Shown piece after piece: positions 1-9,401 of a stretch of DNA of 64,000 nucleotides. Both the position numbers and the translations under genes were made by a program. The stretch is taken from the NCBI RefSeq assembly GCF_900452395.1, contig NZ_UGNV01000001.1, positions 1,079,501 to 1,143,500 of the forward strand, read 5' to 3'. This DNA is from Legionella beliardensis. Its GTDB lineage: Bacteria > Pseudomonadota > Gammaproteobacteria > Legionellales > Legionellaceae. How positions within the stretch are numbered: the stretch's first letter is position 1; every line of letters begins with the position of its first letter. The notes beneath the pieces are model-generated. The model saw only the letters and a list, made by a program, of their open reading frames with translations, was not told where the DNA came from and made no database searches.

Positions 1-1887
1 AGCTAAAATAAATGCCTGTCCTTTAGGTAAAGAGATAATATCATCTTGCCCAATCATAGGAACTGAAGAACTTTGCACCCTATCCTCATTAGTCGTATTA
101 AAATAGACCCCATCCTTCCCATGCGGCGTATCACTTACTATAGACGCCTGTGTATGCCCAATAACATCAACTTGAGGCAGCATTTTAACTAATAGATTGG
201 CTGTTTCTTCATTCTTAACACGCAACATAATAAGCGTATTAAAATTTCCTTCAGAAACTTCAGCCTTAGCTCTCGAGCCAAGAGCAACCTCCATATCTTG
301 AATAGTTTGAGCATAAGCAGTAACTTGAAATCCAGCGCCGCCCGCCTTATTAAGAATTTTTACAAAGGAATCTTGGATAATTTCTGATAATTCATCACAA
401 TGTAGGTTTAAAGTATAGTGAGCATTGGGTTTTTTATAGATTTTGCCAGCGGTAGAGACTAGATCGGATAAGAAAGCTTTACCAACTGCTTGAGCAATAT
501 TGGGATTCGTTAGACTATCTAAACCAATATAAAGCACTTTTTTATTTTTAATGACATCCATTAACTCAATATCATAAAGTTGTGGTTTTGAAGACAAGAT
601 TTTAGAAGCATTACTATTATTGATTTCAGATAATACAGGCCCCACACTGGCTGTTATTTTGTCATAGTAATGTTTATCCATAATGGCTGCGTCGTAAAGA
701 TCTATGAGAATCTGGTCGTGCAGGGCTTCAGCATTATTGTTTTTAATGGTTTTGTTGATGTGATCTTTAACGTATTGAATGACAGCTTGATGGCGCTCCA
801 TACGGGACTTTGTTCTATTATTTTTGCCAATTTTACTGTCATGTTCTTCAATAATGTCTTTAATCACTTGACGGTAGTTAGAGTAGTGATTGGGTAAGAT
901 AGTGTCCGCATAAGCCATTAATAGCTGATCAAGTCGGCTAATATAAAAGGCGATTGATTGATAAGTTATAGGTTGCTTCATTTCTTCAAGGCAGATAGCA
1001 ACAATATTGACATATTTCCAGGCAAAAGCGGCAAATTGTTTACCTTCACCTTCAGCTGATATAGCGTCGGTAATGCGTGTAGCAACTTCACTAATTTGAT
1101 CATAATTTTTGAGTGGATTATATCGAGCGGATTGCTCAGGAAAACCTAGATGAACGATTTTGAAATCTTCTAGTCGCCCAGCTACCTCGCAGGCAGCTAT
1201 CATATCTCGCACTAACTCTTGATCACCTTTAGGATCCACAACAATGACGGCATCGCCATTTCTAATGTCTTGATTAATGAGAATACTAGCTAATCGCGTT
1301 TTGCCAACTCGAGTAGTGCCTACTACAAAAGTATGGCCTACGCGTACATTTTGGGGAATGTATATTAGTTTGTCCTCTTCACCAACACCATGAAGAAAAG
1401 GGTTACCGCCAACTGGCGGATCGGGTCTAAATGGATTGAGTTTTGATGGATTGTTAAGCCATTTGGCTAACCTTGTACGCTCATGGTTTCGGCAAAATTG
1501 TCTAGCAAAGCGATAAAAATAGCTTCGCTGTATAAATTTCTCATTTCTAACCTGTTTAATCTGATGCAATCGTTGTGTATGACTAGGCCGCCAACGAAAA
1601 CCTCGGCCTAAAAATAGCCAGTTTTTAGATAAAGGAATTTCTGAAGTTGATAGAGCATAAGTTGGCATGGCTAAAAGCCTGCGATGGTAGCGTTTCACTT
1701 TGATAGCCTGCCACCCTCTATATATCCCTGGAATTAAAAGCGTAATAGCTGCATATCTACTCATACCTTGAGTTAATAAGAAGAGGTGGGGCTGGCAATA
1801 AGCTAGTAGAGCTAAGGATAAACACGTGATTGCTGACCAAGCTTCTGTAGGTTCGCGCAACAAATTGTTAATAGGATAATCTTTCAT
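1..1887 (-). CDS. traD: TraD-like conjugative coupling ATPase (partial at window edge)
   Basis: This is the VirD4/TraD-type coupling protein that links the relaxosome to the secretion channel at the inner membrane. The visible 629 residues begin at the ATG at 1887 and run off the left edge without a stop. Two membrane segments near the N-terminus (about residues 15-60) precede an ATPase domain. The Walker A motif GTTRVGKTR has its lysine at residue 196, a first acidic strand VVDPKGD follows near residue 220, and a second one, HCDELSEI, lies near 495. The layout matches the SXT/TOL TraD family (TIGR03743). It sits one base downstream of a small membrane-protein gene and is the last visible gene of the tra operon. 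The missing C-terminus leaves its full length unknown. Confidence 0.92.
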   Translation of the reverse strand, partial: MKDYPINNLLREPTEAWSAITCLSLALLAYCQPHLFLLTQGMSRYAAITLLIPGIYRGWQAIKVKRYHRRLLAMPTYALSTSEIPLSKNWLFLGRGFRWRPSHTQRLHQIKQVRNEKFIQRSYFYRFARQFCRNHERTRLAKWLNNPSKLNPFRPDPPVGGNPFLHGVGEEDKLIYIPQNVRVGHTFVVGTTRVGKTRLASILINQDIRNGDAVIVVDPKGDQELVRDMIAACEVAGRLEDFKIVHLGFPEQSARYNPLKNYDQISEVATRITDAISAEGEGKQFAAFAWKYVNIVAICLEEMKQPITYQSIAFYISRLDQLLMAYADTILPNHYSNYRQVIKDIIEEHDSKIGKNNRTKSRMERHQAVIQYVKDHINKTIKNNNAEALHDQILIDLYDAAIMDKHYYDKITASVGPVLSEINNSNASKILSSKPQLYDIELMDVIKNKKVLYIGLDSLTNPNIAQAVGKAFLSDLVSTAGKIYKKPNAHYTLNLHCDELSEIIQDSFVKILNKAGGAGFQVTAYAQTIQDMEVALGSRAKAEVSEGNFNTLIMLRVKNEETANLLVKMLPQVDVIGHTQASIVSDTPHGKDGVYFNTTNEDRVQSSSVPMIGQDDIISLPKGQAFILA

Positions 1888-1888
1888 A

Positions 1889-2212
1889 CTATCTCCATAT
1901 CATAAGCGCATCTATGAATATGAAAATGGTAAGTAAATACCAACGTATATTTAATGCTGAACTTAATTGTGGTGGTGATAACTGATTTTGAGTTTGTAGC
2001 CGTGTAATGAGCTTTGGCCATAGCCAAACTAAGGCTAAGTAAAATAGTCCATGTAAGATAATAAACACTGGTTGATTATTGGTTAAAACATGTTGCCACT
2101 GGGCGAAGGAGTTTTTATTAATCAGTAAGGGAGCAAGTATGAACAATGCTAGGATTGGTAAAATGGCTTGAAGCAGTATTATAATGGTTGAACGGATATA
2201 GTGTTTGATCAT
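1889..2212 (-). CDS. Small inner-membrane protein of the conjugation operon
   Basis: The product is about 107 residues with three hydrophobic stretches (roughly residues 8-30, 45-65 and 88-106), so it is probably an inner-membrane protein. I chose the internal ATG at 2212 because a GGAG Shine-Dalgarno sequence lies about 9 bases upstream. The longer reading from 2296 would be antisense to a separate plus-strand ORF and its added residues are not hydrophobic. The gene lies between traG and traD and ends just before the traD start, so it is translated with them. I do not recognise its family; a role in anchoring TraD or the channel is only inferred from position. Confidence 0.6.
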   Translation of the reverse strand: MIKHYIRSTIIILLQAILPILALFILAPLLINKNSFAQWQHVLTNNQPVFIILHGLFYLALVWLWPKLITRLQTQNQLSPPQLSSALNIRWYLLTIFIFIDALMIWR

Positions 2213-2226
2213 AAGGATAACTCCAC

Positions 2227-2391
2227 ATGCAAAAAGTATTTCGTTTGTTAGCTGTCGTGCTTGAGGCGTTTGTGGGCATAGCGGACGATAAGCCAAATAA
2301 AAGCCGCCTGACGGTCTACGAAGCTCGGGAAAAATTGGATAAGGGCTCGATCAGTATTCGTGAATACAACGAATCTCTTGAATCTAAATAA
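2227..2391 (+). CDS. Small plus-strand ORF inside the minus-strand tra operon
   Basis: A 54-codon reading frame runs against the direction of the surrounding tra genes and fills the gap between traG and the small membrane gene. It begins with ATG, has an AGGA about 10 bases upstream, and ends TAA six bases before the traG stop. The C-terminal half is charged and helical, including REKLDKGSISIREYNESL, which resembles a short SHOCT-like helix pair. I do not recognise a function. It may be a regulator or a chance frame; the tight fit between the neighbouring coding regions is the main argument in its favour. Confidence 0.45.
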   Translation: MQKVFRLLAVVLEAFVGIADDKPNKSRLTVYEAREKLDKGSISIREYNESLESK

Positions 2392-2396
2392 ATTGT

Positions 2397-3950
2397 TCAT
2401 TTAAGACCTTTTGATAGCAGTTTGACTCCGGCTTTTGCTACCTCCATTCCTGATTGACTCATGCTTTCGCTATGACGCTCAGATCCACTAATTAAATCCA
2501 TTAGGCCCGCGCCAGCTTCACCACCAAAATGGCTAGATAATCTTAACAATAAGATAGGAGCAACAAAGTAAAAAAGCACAGCCATATTCTTCATTGCGGC
2601 AATAGCTTCATTCTCATCGAGTGGATCAAGTACTGAACGTTCAATAAAGCCGACTAGGTGCCAAAGGTATTGAAGAAAGATAGCCATAACAAATAATGCA
2701 CATAAGCTGCCTAGTGCTTTTGGGCTGTAGCAACTTAAAGCCAATACCATTGGGGTTAAAATAATTAAAAAGAACATAAAAAACGCTTGCATTACTGGCA
2801 AGGTTTGCATAATAGATTCGCGTTTTAAGGGCGTGGATGTCCAGAATTTTACCCACTGTCCAGCATTAACTAAGTTATGAGTAATAGCTGAACCAACTTT
2901 TCCATTGCCATTATCTATCAGATTGGCAACTGAATTTATTTGTAGATCTTTGCTTTCACTTAAAAGCATTTTTGCAATGAAATCTTCAGCACTAATATCA
3001 GCTTTCCAGGCTTTAGGATGTTTTATCTTATACTGACGTACTCGCTCAAGCATGACATAGTAGTTTAAATGTCGATTAAAAAAGCTGGCTTTATTGGATA
3101 CATCAACAAGATCATTTCTGAGTTTGTTCCACCATTGTTGACAGCTAGGGTAACCATCTTCTGGTAACTGTTCTGGCGGTATATCACCACGGTTAGCTGC
3201 TTTTTCAAGATTGGAATTTGGCGCTTGCTTAAAAGTGAAACCTGGTACTGGCTGGCGTGCATGGAGTCTGCTGTAATACATGTTTTGTAGAATTTTAGAA
3301 CCCATCCAATTTAAATCATCTTCGCCGCCATAGAGTTTAAGCATAGGATCTAGTTCACTAGCTTCATGTTTTTCACTATTAAACTGAGTTTTCGCCTCAA
3401 TAAAGCATTGCCTATGAAATTCTAAGGCTTGTTTGCGTACACCTTGAGGTAAATAAGTTGATACTAAATCGCCTTGAATAGATTGTAAGCTATCAGTACA
3501 GCCAGTTACTTTCATGATACTGTAAGTAAAGCTAGACATAAAATTTTGAATGATGGCAAAGCCTATGGGCATTTTGACTTGTTTAGTCAGTAGATCAGAA
3601 AAAGCTTCGTCATAGGTCGTTCCACTATCACCAATGACTGCGGTTGTTGTGTTTTTTAATCCGCATAATGGTTTAAATTGTAGAGCAGTAGTTTCTAGTG
3701 GAACACAAGGATATACAAATAAACTACAAATAAGAAAGGTCACTGCTAATTCATATAAAAAATTATTTAAGGCATGTTCAGTAGCGTAGAAAGCGCCTGC
3801 TGGATTAAGCACATTTTTAAGAAAGCGATAGCCAATGGCTAAAAACCCAAGATATAAAAGCCCTGTTTGCCACAGAGCATTAAACAGAATTTCATATTGT
3901 TGCCATCCTAAATAGGTGGTGTAAAGAGATAAAGGATTAAATACAACCAT
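2397..3950 (-). CDS. traG: TraG-like mating-pair protein (N-terminal domain type)
   Basis: This 517-residue membrane protein resembles the TraG_N region of F-type TraG, which acts in mating-pair formation and stabilisation. Hydrophobic segments cluster near the N-terminus (about residues 25-45 and 65-85) and in the C-terminal third (about 390-470). The long soluble part between them has several cysteines, as expected for a periplasmic loop. It lacks the C-terminal half found in F TraG (over 900 residues), as is usual for GI-type ICEs. It begins only two bases downstream of the preceding gene's stop, so it is in the same operon. The family call rests on membrane topology and position after the TraU and TIGR03755-like genes. 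Confidence 0.8.
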   Translation of the reverse strand: MVVFNPLSLYTTYLGWQQYEILFNALWQTGLLYLGFLAIGYRFLKNVLNPAGAFYATEHALNNFLYELAVTFLICSLFVYPCVPLETTALQFKPLCGLKNTTTAVIGDSGTTYDEAFSDLLTKQVKMPIGFAIIQNFMSSFTYSIMKVTGCTDSLQSIQGDLVSTYLPQGVRKQALEFHRQCFIEAKTQFNSEKHEASELDPMLKLYGGEDDLNWMGSKILQNMYYSRLHARQPVPGFTFKQAPNSNLEKAANRGDIPPEQLPEDGYPSCQQWWNKLRNDLVDVSNKASFFNRHLNYYVMLERVRQYKIKHPKAWKADISAEDFIAKMLLSESKDLQINSVANLIDNGNGKVGSAITHNLVNAGQWVKFWTSTPLKRESIMQTLPVMQAFFMFFLIILTPMVLALSCYSPKALGSLCALFVMAIFLQYLWHLVGFIERSVLDPLDENEAIAAMKNMAVLFYFVAPILLLRLSSHFGGEAGAGLMDLISGSERHSESMSQSGMEVAKAGVKLLSKGLK

Positions 3951-3952
3951 TA

Positions 3953-5320
3953 CTAAGTTCCTTTATTTTCTTTAAAATAAATAGCGCCGTTTTTGACAGT
4001 AGGTTGCTCGTGATCTTGGCCAGGGATGTTTTGATTTCGTGCTTGGTGGCGAATGTCCATAATCGTGCCTAATGTTTCAGTCATCATTTTTTTACGAACA
4101 TCATTTTCAAAAGACAAAGAGTGAATATCATCATCAAGTTTTTTCAGCGCAAAAAGTACCATAGTCATGGCAGGTTTTAAGTTTTGTACTTCCTGAACTT
4201 GTAGTCCAGCTTGTAAAATACGGCGCATCATTAACGCCTTATCTAACATATTCTGAACAGCGATTTCTTCTGCTAATTTTGATACGGTGAGCATTTGCTC
4301 TTCGCGTGGTAAATGCTGAATGGTAATGATAATTTCATCGGTTATTAATAAATTAGAAGCACTCACTTTACGTAGGTTATCTTCAGTGATAATCCAGGTA
4401 CCATTGACTAAATTCCATAGTGCTTTCGCAATATTTTGGCTGCAGGTATTGGCATTAGCGCAGCTTTGTAAAAGAGTAGAAAGTCCAATGCCTGCTTTGG
4501 CGTCATGATTCTTTTTGTTTTCACTGGTACTTACTTGAATATCTCCTAAAACCTTAACAGCCCAATTGGCAGCATCATTAGGTGTAGGCCAACTTTGTGT
4601 CATGGGCGTTTTGGCTTCTGGTTTATCAAGCGAATCTAAAGGTTTTCTTTCTAGGAGAATGTTGTAGCCTGCAATAACTACGTCATTAATCACTTTAATA
4701 GGACGTTGGAATTTACCACCAGCATTGCCTTTTTCATGACCAATCCAAGGCAAGCCATACTCATCGCGTTTTTGTGCGATGCTTTTAGCGGTCTCTGTAA
4801 CATCCACATTTTCTTTTTTCGCACGCTTGTAAGCCTCAAGCCATCCTTGACTATCTGATACTGATAACATGCCTTCCATAGGCGATTGGTTTTGTTCAAG
4901 CGCTTGTTTGACTTCTTGGCAATCTTTAACCCTAAGAGTAAATTCGTTTTGTGCACTAGATGCAGCATTTTGCAGAACATTGTATAAAGCAGGCATTGAT
5001 TGTTGCAGCTTATAAAGAGGGAAGCCTGCGACTGCTCCTTTTAAGTTATCAATAACGCCACTAGGAATGTTTAGAGCTGACTTTTTTAAGTCTTGAAACG
5101 TATTGGTAATGGAAACTACCGGATTAAAACCACTACACGAAAATCCAATCCGCCCCTTAATGTCAGCACCGATGCGTAAAGTTTGATCTTTATTTACTGG
5201 TGGAACGAATAAATTGGACATTCCTCCTAATTCATAATAATAATCCGACTGGCTAGGCATAAAGCTTCCAGCATTAATTACTGTAGGGATAAGCAAAGTA
5301 AAGAATAGTGATTTTTTCAT
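3953..5320 (-). CDS. ICE conjugation protein, TIGR03755-like, periplasmic
   Basis: The 455-residue product starts with a clear signal peptide (hydrophobic core at residues 4-14) and is otherwise soluble, so it should be exported to the periplasm. Size, place between the TraU-like and TraG-like genes, and cysteines in the N-terminal third fit the integrating conjugative element family TIGR03755 (PFL_4711 type), a functional counterpart of F TraH. In F-type systems this group of proteins works in pilus assembly and retraction. The gene begins nine bases after the stop of the TraU-like gene. The family assignment is by recognition only. Confidence 0.72.
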   Translation of the reverse strand: MKKSLFFTLLIPTVINAGSFMPSQSDYYYELGGMSNLFVPPVNKDQTLRIGADIKGRIGFSCSGFNPVVSITNTFQDLKKSALNIPSGVIDNLKGAVAGFPLYKLQQSMPALYNVLQNAASSAQNEFTLRVKDCQEVKQALEQNQSPMEGMLSVSDSQGWLEAYKRAKKENVDVTETAKSIAQKRDEYGLPWIGHEKGNAGGKFQRPIKVINDVVIAGYNILLERKPLDSLDKPEAKTPMTQSWPTPNDAANWAVKVLGDIQVSTSENKKNHDAKAGIGLSTLLQSCANANTCSQNIAKALWNLVNGTWIITEDNLRKVSASNLLITDEIIITIQHLPREEQMLTVSKLAEEIAVQNMLDKALMMRRILQAGLQVQEVQNLKPAMTMVLFALKKLDDDIHSLSFENDVRKKMMTETLGTIMDIRHQARNQNIPGQDHEQPTVKNGAIYFKENKGT

Positions 5321-5329
5321 GGCATAGTC

Positions 5330-6319
5330 CTATCTCTTTTGAGGGTGTCCCACCTTAGGGGAAGTTAAAAAATTGATGAGTTTGCCCTTGTGCTGAATGC
5401 AGCCACGGTATTTTCGCCAAAGAACAAATACATAATTCCCATGGCCAGCTTTCTCATCTTTTGTACCAAAGTCTTGTGGGTCACCAGGGTGGATATTACG
5501 ATTAAAAGGGTATACTTCTTGCCAGATTACTTTAGTATTTTTGGGGTCATAAGTTACATTAGCAATAACGCAATTTTTACCACATGAATTACGAGTTGAT
5601 TTGGTGACATGAAGAGGACTGTTATTAGTAACAATATCCGCTGCATGCATAGCAGCAACAACTGACGCTCTATAATTATAAGGTTGTGTTACACGCATTA
5701 ATCTTGGAATTTCAGAACCCCATTGTTGAGAAAAGGTGCCAATTTCATGGTTGATTAATAGGTGTGGATGAGTTCCCATATATAATAATTCAGCCACTTC
5801 TGTCCTATCCATAACGGCATCAGCTTCAGCAAGGTAGTAAGGTGTGCCAAAGCCTGTTTCCGGTTTATGCGACAGATAAGGAATACGGTAGAATGCAGCA
5901 GGGCTACCAATGACATCAACGATACGAGTACGTTCATCATTGATATGAAGATCAGTGGCTTGTCCGCTATCATTGCCAAAGCCAAGGGTGGAGCCAGTGG
6001 CTGCTTTATAAGCTTGCTGATAAACAGCTCTGGCTGTTTTATTTTCGTAGAGTGTTCTTATTTCCAGCCAGGGATTTTCTTCTGGCTTATTGCTTACAGT
6101 AATAACTAAATCTGGTAAAAATTGTTCAATGGCTGGCGTTACAAAAAACTTTGGTGGCGAGTGGCCTACACGCCAAGCACAAGATCCAATGACTTTATAA
6201 TGACTGTTGTGAAATAGTTTTTCTAAAACACGGGTGGCAAGAGTGAATGTGTTAATAGGATGTGGTGGGCTAGTGCTTTCTATAGCAAATGATAGTTTAG
6301 TCATAAAAATAAGCCCCAT
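5330..6319 (-). CDS. traU: TraU-like mating-pair protein (TIGR03756-like)
   Basis: This exported protein resembles TraU of F-like systems as found in GI-type ICEs (TIGR03756). Several cysteines (for example in GSCAWR and SCGKNC) suit a periplasmic, disulphide-bonded protein. A hydrophobic stretch followed by LSFA, a plausible signal-peptidase site, precedes the mature region. The open frame extends to 6430, but that would overlap traC by over 130 bases. The ATG at 6319 retains only part of the signal-like stretch, and another ATG at 6304 overlaps the traC stop in the manner of translational coupling. The true start is therefore uncertain between 6304, 6319 and a non-standard upstream codon. 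Confidence 0.75.
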   Translation of the reverse strand: MGLIFMTKLSFAIESTSPPHPINTFTLATRVLEKLFHNSHYKVIGSCAWRVGHSPPKFFVTPAIEQFLPDLVITVSNKPEENPWLEIRTLYENKTARAVYQQAYKAATGSTLGFGNDSGQATDLHINDERTRIVDVIGSPAAFYRIPYLSHKPETGFGTPYYLAEADAVMDRTEVAELLYMGTHPHLLINHEIGTFSQQWGSEIPRLMRVTQPYNYRASVVAAMHAADIVTNNSPLHVTKSTRNSCGKNCVIANVTYDPKNTKVIWQEVYPFNRNIHPGDPQDFGTKDEKAGHGNYVFVLWRKYRGCIQHKGKLINFLTSPKVGHPQKR

Positions 6320-9044
6320 TATGAGTAGATGTTTTAGGTTGCTCGAGCTTTTGGGCCATGAGTTCGGCAGCAGCAAGAACATCATGTTCTTTCTCCAGTT
6401 CATTGCGGGCAGCTTTTTCGTTCTTTTCATTCATGAGAAGAGCTAGTAGATATCGAGGCGGTATCACCCGAAATAATCCTTGGTAACGAGAGCCAAGCAA
6501 TACAGCTTCAGAGTAAAAACCCTTTTGTGAGTCAATATCTCGAATGAGGGCTTCTTGTTGCGGAGTTAGTGTTTTAAATTTTTTAATATTGGCAAGTTCA
6601 TTTTCATCTAGCCCTAAGACAATCCAGGTTTCAATTAGGGATAAAATCTTGGTGGCTTTATCAGAACTCATATCAGCTATATTTTGAGTTAAAGGAATTA
6701 ACCAAAGGCCAAGCTTACGCGCTACTTTAGCGATTAAAGTGGCATAAGACACAATCACATCAATTTCAAATTGCAGATGTGCTTCATCAATAATTAGAAA
6801 CATCGGTCTTGTTTCATTTTGAGTGCGTTCAGCCAAAGCTAAAATTCTTGGTAACAGCGACACCATGACTAACGCTAATTTTCCTCTATCATCTTTAATG
6901 GCCGAAATATCAATATGAAAAATATCAAAGTCGTCCAGGGGTTCAGTAGGAACATTGAAAAATCGAGATTTAGCTGTGTTAATGACATAACTTTTTAACC
7001 TATCGGCCATGTCTTGCAGGCGCTCTTTTTTGCGTGCAATAGTTTCAACGGCAATACGTTTTTCAAAAGCGCTTAACACATGCTCGGTTAGCATTTGGGG
7101 GACTTGCTTTTGAACAGATTCATAAATCGCATCACTTAGAATTTCTATAAGCAATGTTTCATCAGCCAGGGTAAAACCTTCTTCTTCACGAACATTTGCT
7201 TCTGTAATCATGGTTCTTAAAGCTAAACAAAGTTCTGCTAAATAAGAGCGAGACTCGTTATGGCAATTTAATTCTTCATTTGATGCTTGCAGGGATTGCT
7301 CTACTTTTAATTTTTGCAACTGCTGAGCAATCATTTCAGAATGCTCACTAATTTCAGGTAAAGCTTTATAGGCATCGCAAAAAGGATTTAGTGGTATGGC
7401 TTGTTCTTTCTGATTAGAAAGCAATAATTGCTTTACTTTTAGATTGTGTTTTTGACAATGCATTAACATGCGGTCAAAGGAATTTCCCATTTCAAATAGC
7501 ACTACACGAGCATTTTTTATAGCCAATAGCGATTGAATCATCCAGCCAATTAATACAGATTTACCTCCACCAGAATTGGCAAAGATTGCGCAATGCGAAT
7601 TTTGACTAATGAAGTCATGATGTAGTAAATCAAAGAAAACAGGTTCACCTAAGCGATTGAAAAAAGGAAAGCAGGGTAGATGCCTTGCCCCTTGATTACG
7701 GCCATAAACAGGTAAGAGCGCGGCTAACTCAGTGGCATACATTAAGCGATCAAAACAAAGGTATTTCCGTGCATAATGAGGATCAAAATTAAAAGGAAGC
7801 GCATTAAGCCAGGAGTTGAGTGGGTGAATATCATAGGCTGAATGAATAAGGGGTATTTTTGCTTCATTAAATAGGTTGTGCAGTTGCTTCTCTATATTTT
7901 GAGCATCAAGATCATCTTTCGCCTGGTAGAAAACAGCTTGATTGACCCAAAATAGGCGATTGCCAGTACTTAACTCATTACGAGCTGCTTTAATATCATT
8001 TCTTACTTCTTGTGGCTTTAAGCTTGTACCAACAACACCTTTTTCAAGTCGCGATAAATGCGCATCCAAATTGGCATCATGACTAAATACGACTTGAATA
8101 GTGTAGATGCTACCTTCTGGTAAAATATCTAGAAGGGCATAGCAATGTTTAGGATTAGCTTGCTGTCTCTCCCGAGAAACTAAACCAATAGTAGGCGCTT
8201 CTTTCAACCCATCGACATATAATATTCGTTGTTTAACGCCTTCAAAAATAAACCCTTTGTCATCACTTTGGGGCGGCGAGAAAAAAACATTTTGAGCTAG
8301 ATTAAATCCGGCTGGGATAGGAATTGGATAGGGATATTGCGTTAAAATTTTTTCAGCAGATTTAGGATTAAACCAGCGTACCCACCATTGATAATAATCT
8401 TGCCCTTTAAGACGTTTTATTTCTAATCCCGGTGAGCGAAGTTTTGCTTCAATTTGGTTGATAACTTCTTGGTGCTCTTGAAAAGTCTGCTCTCTACTGA
8501 GAGTGGTTTGATGTAGCTGACGGTAAAATAATACTCTAATTCTTCGCCTACGACCGCGATAGGGGGAACCTGTTTTAGGATCAATGAACAATCCTTCCGG
8601 CCTAGTCATTTTAGTGTAGAGATCTTGCAAACGTTGCAAGTAATCTTGAGTTAATGAGCTCTTTTTAAGCGGCTCAGAAATTTGAGCTTTGATATGTTCT
8701 ATAACTGGAGCAAGACAATACTCGTCTTGTACAAATATCTGCATGACCCAAGGATCAACAGCGTATAATGGAACTACCGAAGCAAAGGTGTCGCGAATTT
8801 TATTAAACACCGCTTGCAAATAGTCAGGCGAAGCAGCTTCTGCTGGAATATCGCCTAATTCAAATCCTGAACCTAAACTTTTGCCATCAGCAAATAAAAA
8901 TACTTGTTCTTGTTCATTAAAATCAACAATGGCAAGCCTATCTGCAAAAGAAGGTAGCGGATTGGTATAACTCTTTTTAATCTCTTGTTCTTTAATGGCT
9001 TGGGGGTTTGTTTCGCCAAGCAACCAATTGGCTAAGCGTTTCAT
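6297..9044 (-). CDS. traC: TraC/VirB4-family conjugation ATPase
   Basis: This 915-residue ATPase powers assembly of the type IV secretion apparatus at the inner membrane. The N-terminal half resembles the TraC_F region. The ATPase core carries Walker A NSGGGKS (lysine 495) and Walker B FLIIDEAH (aspartate 753, glutamate 754). A late motif around PLTQNIADM corresponds to the conserved glutamine of VirB4 enzymes. Length and context match TIGR03744 (PFL_4706 type). It is preceded nine bases upstream by the conjugation lipoprotein gene and overlaps the start of the TraU-like gene. No damage is visible. Confidence 0.93.
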   Translation of the reverse strand: MKRLANWLLGETNPQAIKEQEIKKSYTNPLPSFADRLAIVDFNEQEQVFLFADGKSLGSGFELGDIPAEAASPDYLQAVFNKIRDTFASVVPLYAVDPWVMQIFVQDEYCLAPVIEHIKAQISEPLKKSSLTQDYLQRLQDLYTKMTRPEGLFIDPKTGSPYRGRRRRIRVLFYRQLHQTTLSREQTFQEHQEVINQIEAKLRSPGLEIKRLKGQDYYQWWVRWFNPKSAEKILTQYPYPIPIPAGFNLAQNVFFSPPQSDDKGFIFEGVKQRILYVDGLKEAPTIGLVSRERQQANPKHCYALLDILPEGSIYTIQVVFSHDANLDAHLSRLEKGVVGTSLKPQEVRNDIKAARNELSTGNRLFWVNQAVFYQAKDDLDAQNIEKQLHNLFNEAKIPLIHSAYDIHPLNSWLNALPFNFDPHYARKYLCFDRLMYATELAALLPVYGRNQGARHLPCFPFFNRLGEPVFFDLLHHDFISQNSHCAIFANSGGGKSVLIGWMIQSLLAIKNARVVLFEMGNSFDRMLMHCQKHNLKVKQLLLSNQKEQAIPLNPFCDAYKALPEISEHSEMIAQQLQKLKVEQSLQASNEELNCHNESRSYLAELCLALRTMITEANVREEEGFTLADETLLIEILSDAIYESVQKQVPQMLTEHVLSAFEKRIAVETIARKKERLQDMADRLKSYVINTAKSRFFNVPTEPLDDFDIFHIDISAIKDDRGKLALVMVSLLPRILALAERTQNETRPMFLIIDEAHLQFEIDVIVSYATLIAKVARKLGLWLIPLTQNIADMSSDKATKILSLIETWIVLGLDENELANIKKFKTLTPQQEALIRDIDSQKGFYSEAVLLGSRYQGLFRVIPPRYLLALLMNEKNEKAARNELEKEHDVLAAAELMAQKLEQPKTSTHNGAYFYD

Positions 9045-9053
9045 TATGCCTCC

Positions 9054-9401
9054 TTAGTATAGTTCTGATGCCAAGGCATATTGGTTTTGCTTGTAAAGAA
9101 AAAAACGAGTTGTATAGGATGGTTTTATAATTTGCTCGTCGCCTAACTGCGCAACGTGAGCAAACACATGAATTGGTATTTCTGGATTAGGTAATTGCTT
9201 AAATTCTTCACCTAGATCATTAAAATTTACGCGCTGATAAACAGGTTTTTGTATGGGCTGTTGCAAGCTTTGCTGATACAGTTGGCTAACAGTTAAACCT
9301 TGTTCAGGAATCGCGCCTTTAGATATCTTGGCAGTGGAACAAGCACTCAAAGATAAACTAGCGCAAAGCATTGTCAAAATTCTTTTGTTGATGGTAACCA
9401 T
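9054..9401 (-). CDS. Conjugation-associated lipoprotein (TIGR03751-like)
   Basis: The 115-residue product has a lipoprotein signal peptide with lipobox LSAC, so cysteine 21 should be lipidated and the protein anchored in the outer membrane. A short lipoprotein between the TraB-like and TraC-like genes is typical of GI-type systems and matches TIGR03751 (VirB7/TraV-like role in the outer-membrane core complex). The start overlaps the end of the upstream gene by about 44 bases, indicating coupled translation. The short soluble part has no other motif I recognise. Confidence 0.78.
   Translation of the reverse strand: MVTINKRILTMLCASLSLSACSTAKISKGAIPEQGLTVSQLYQQSLQQPIQKPVYQRVNFNDLGEEFKQLPNPEIPIHVFAHVAQLGDEQIIKPSYTTRFFLYKQNQYALASELY

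Noticed and set aside
2213-2296. N-terminal extension of the small membrane protein to an ATG at 2296
   Set aside because: No ribosome site; composition is not hydrophobic and it lies antisense to another well-formed ORF, whereas the ATG at 2212 has GGAG.
6320-6430. Longer start of the TraU-like protein at 6430
   Set aside because: It would overlap traC by over 130 bases and adds residues of no sensible signal-peptide form.
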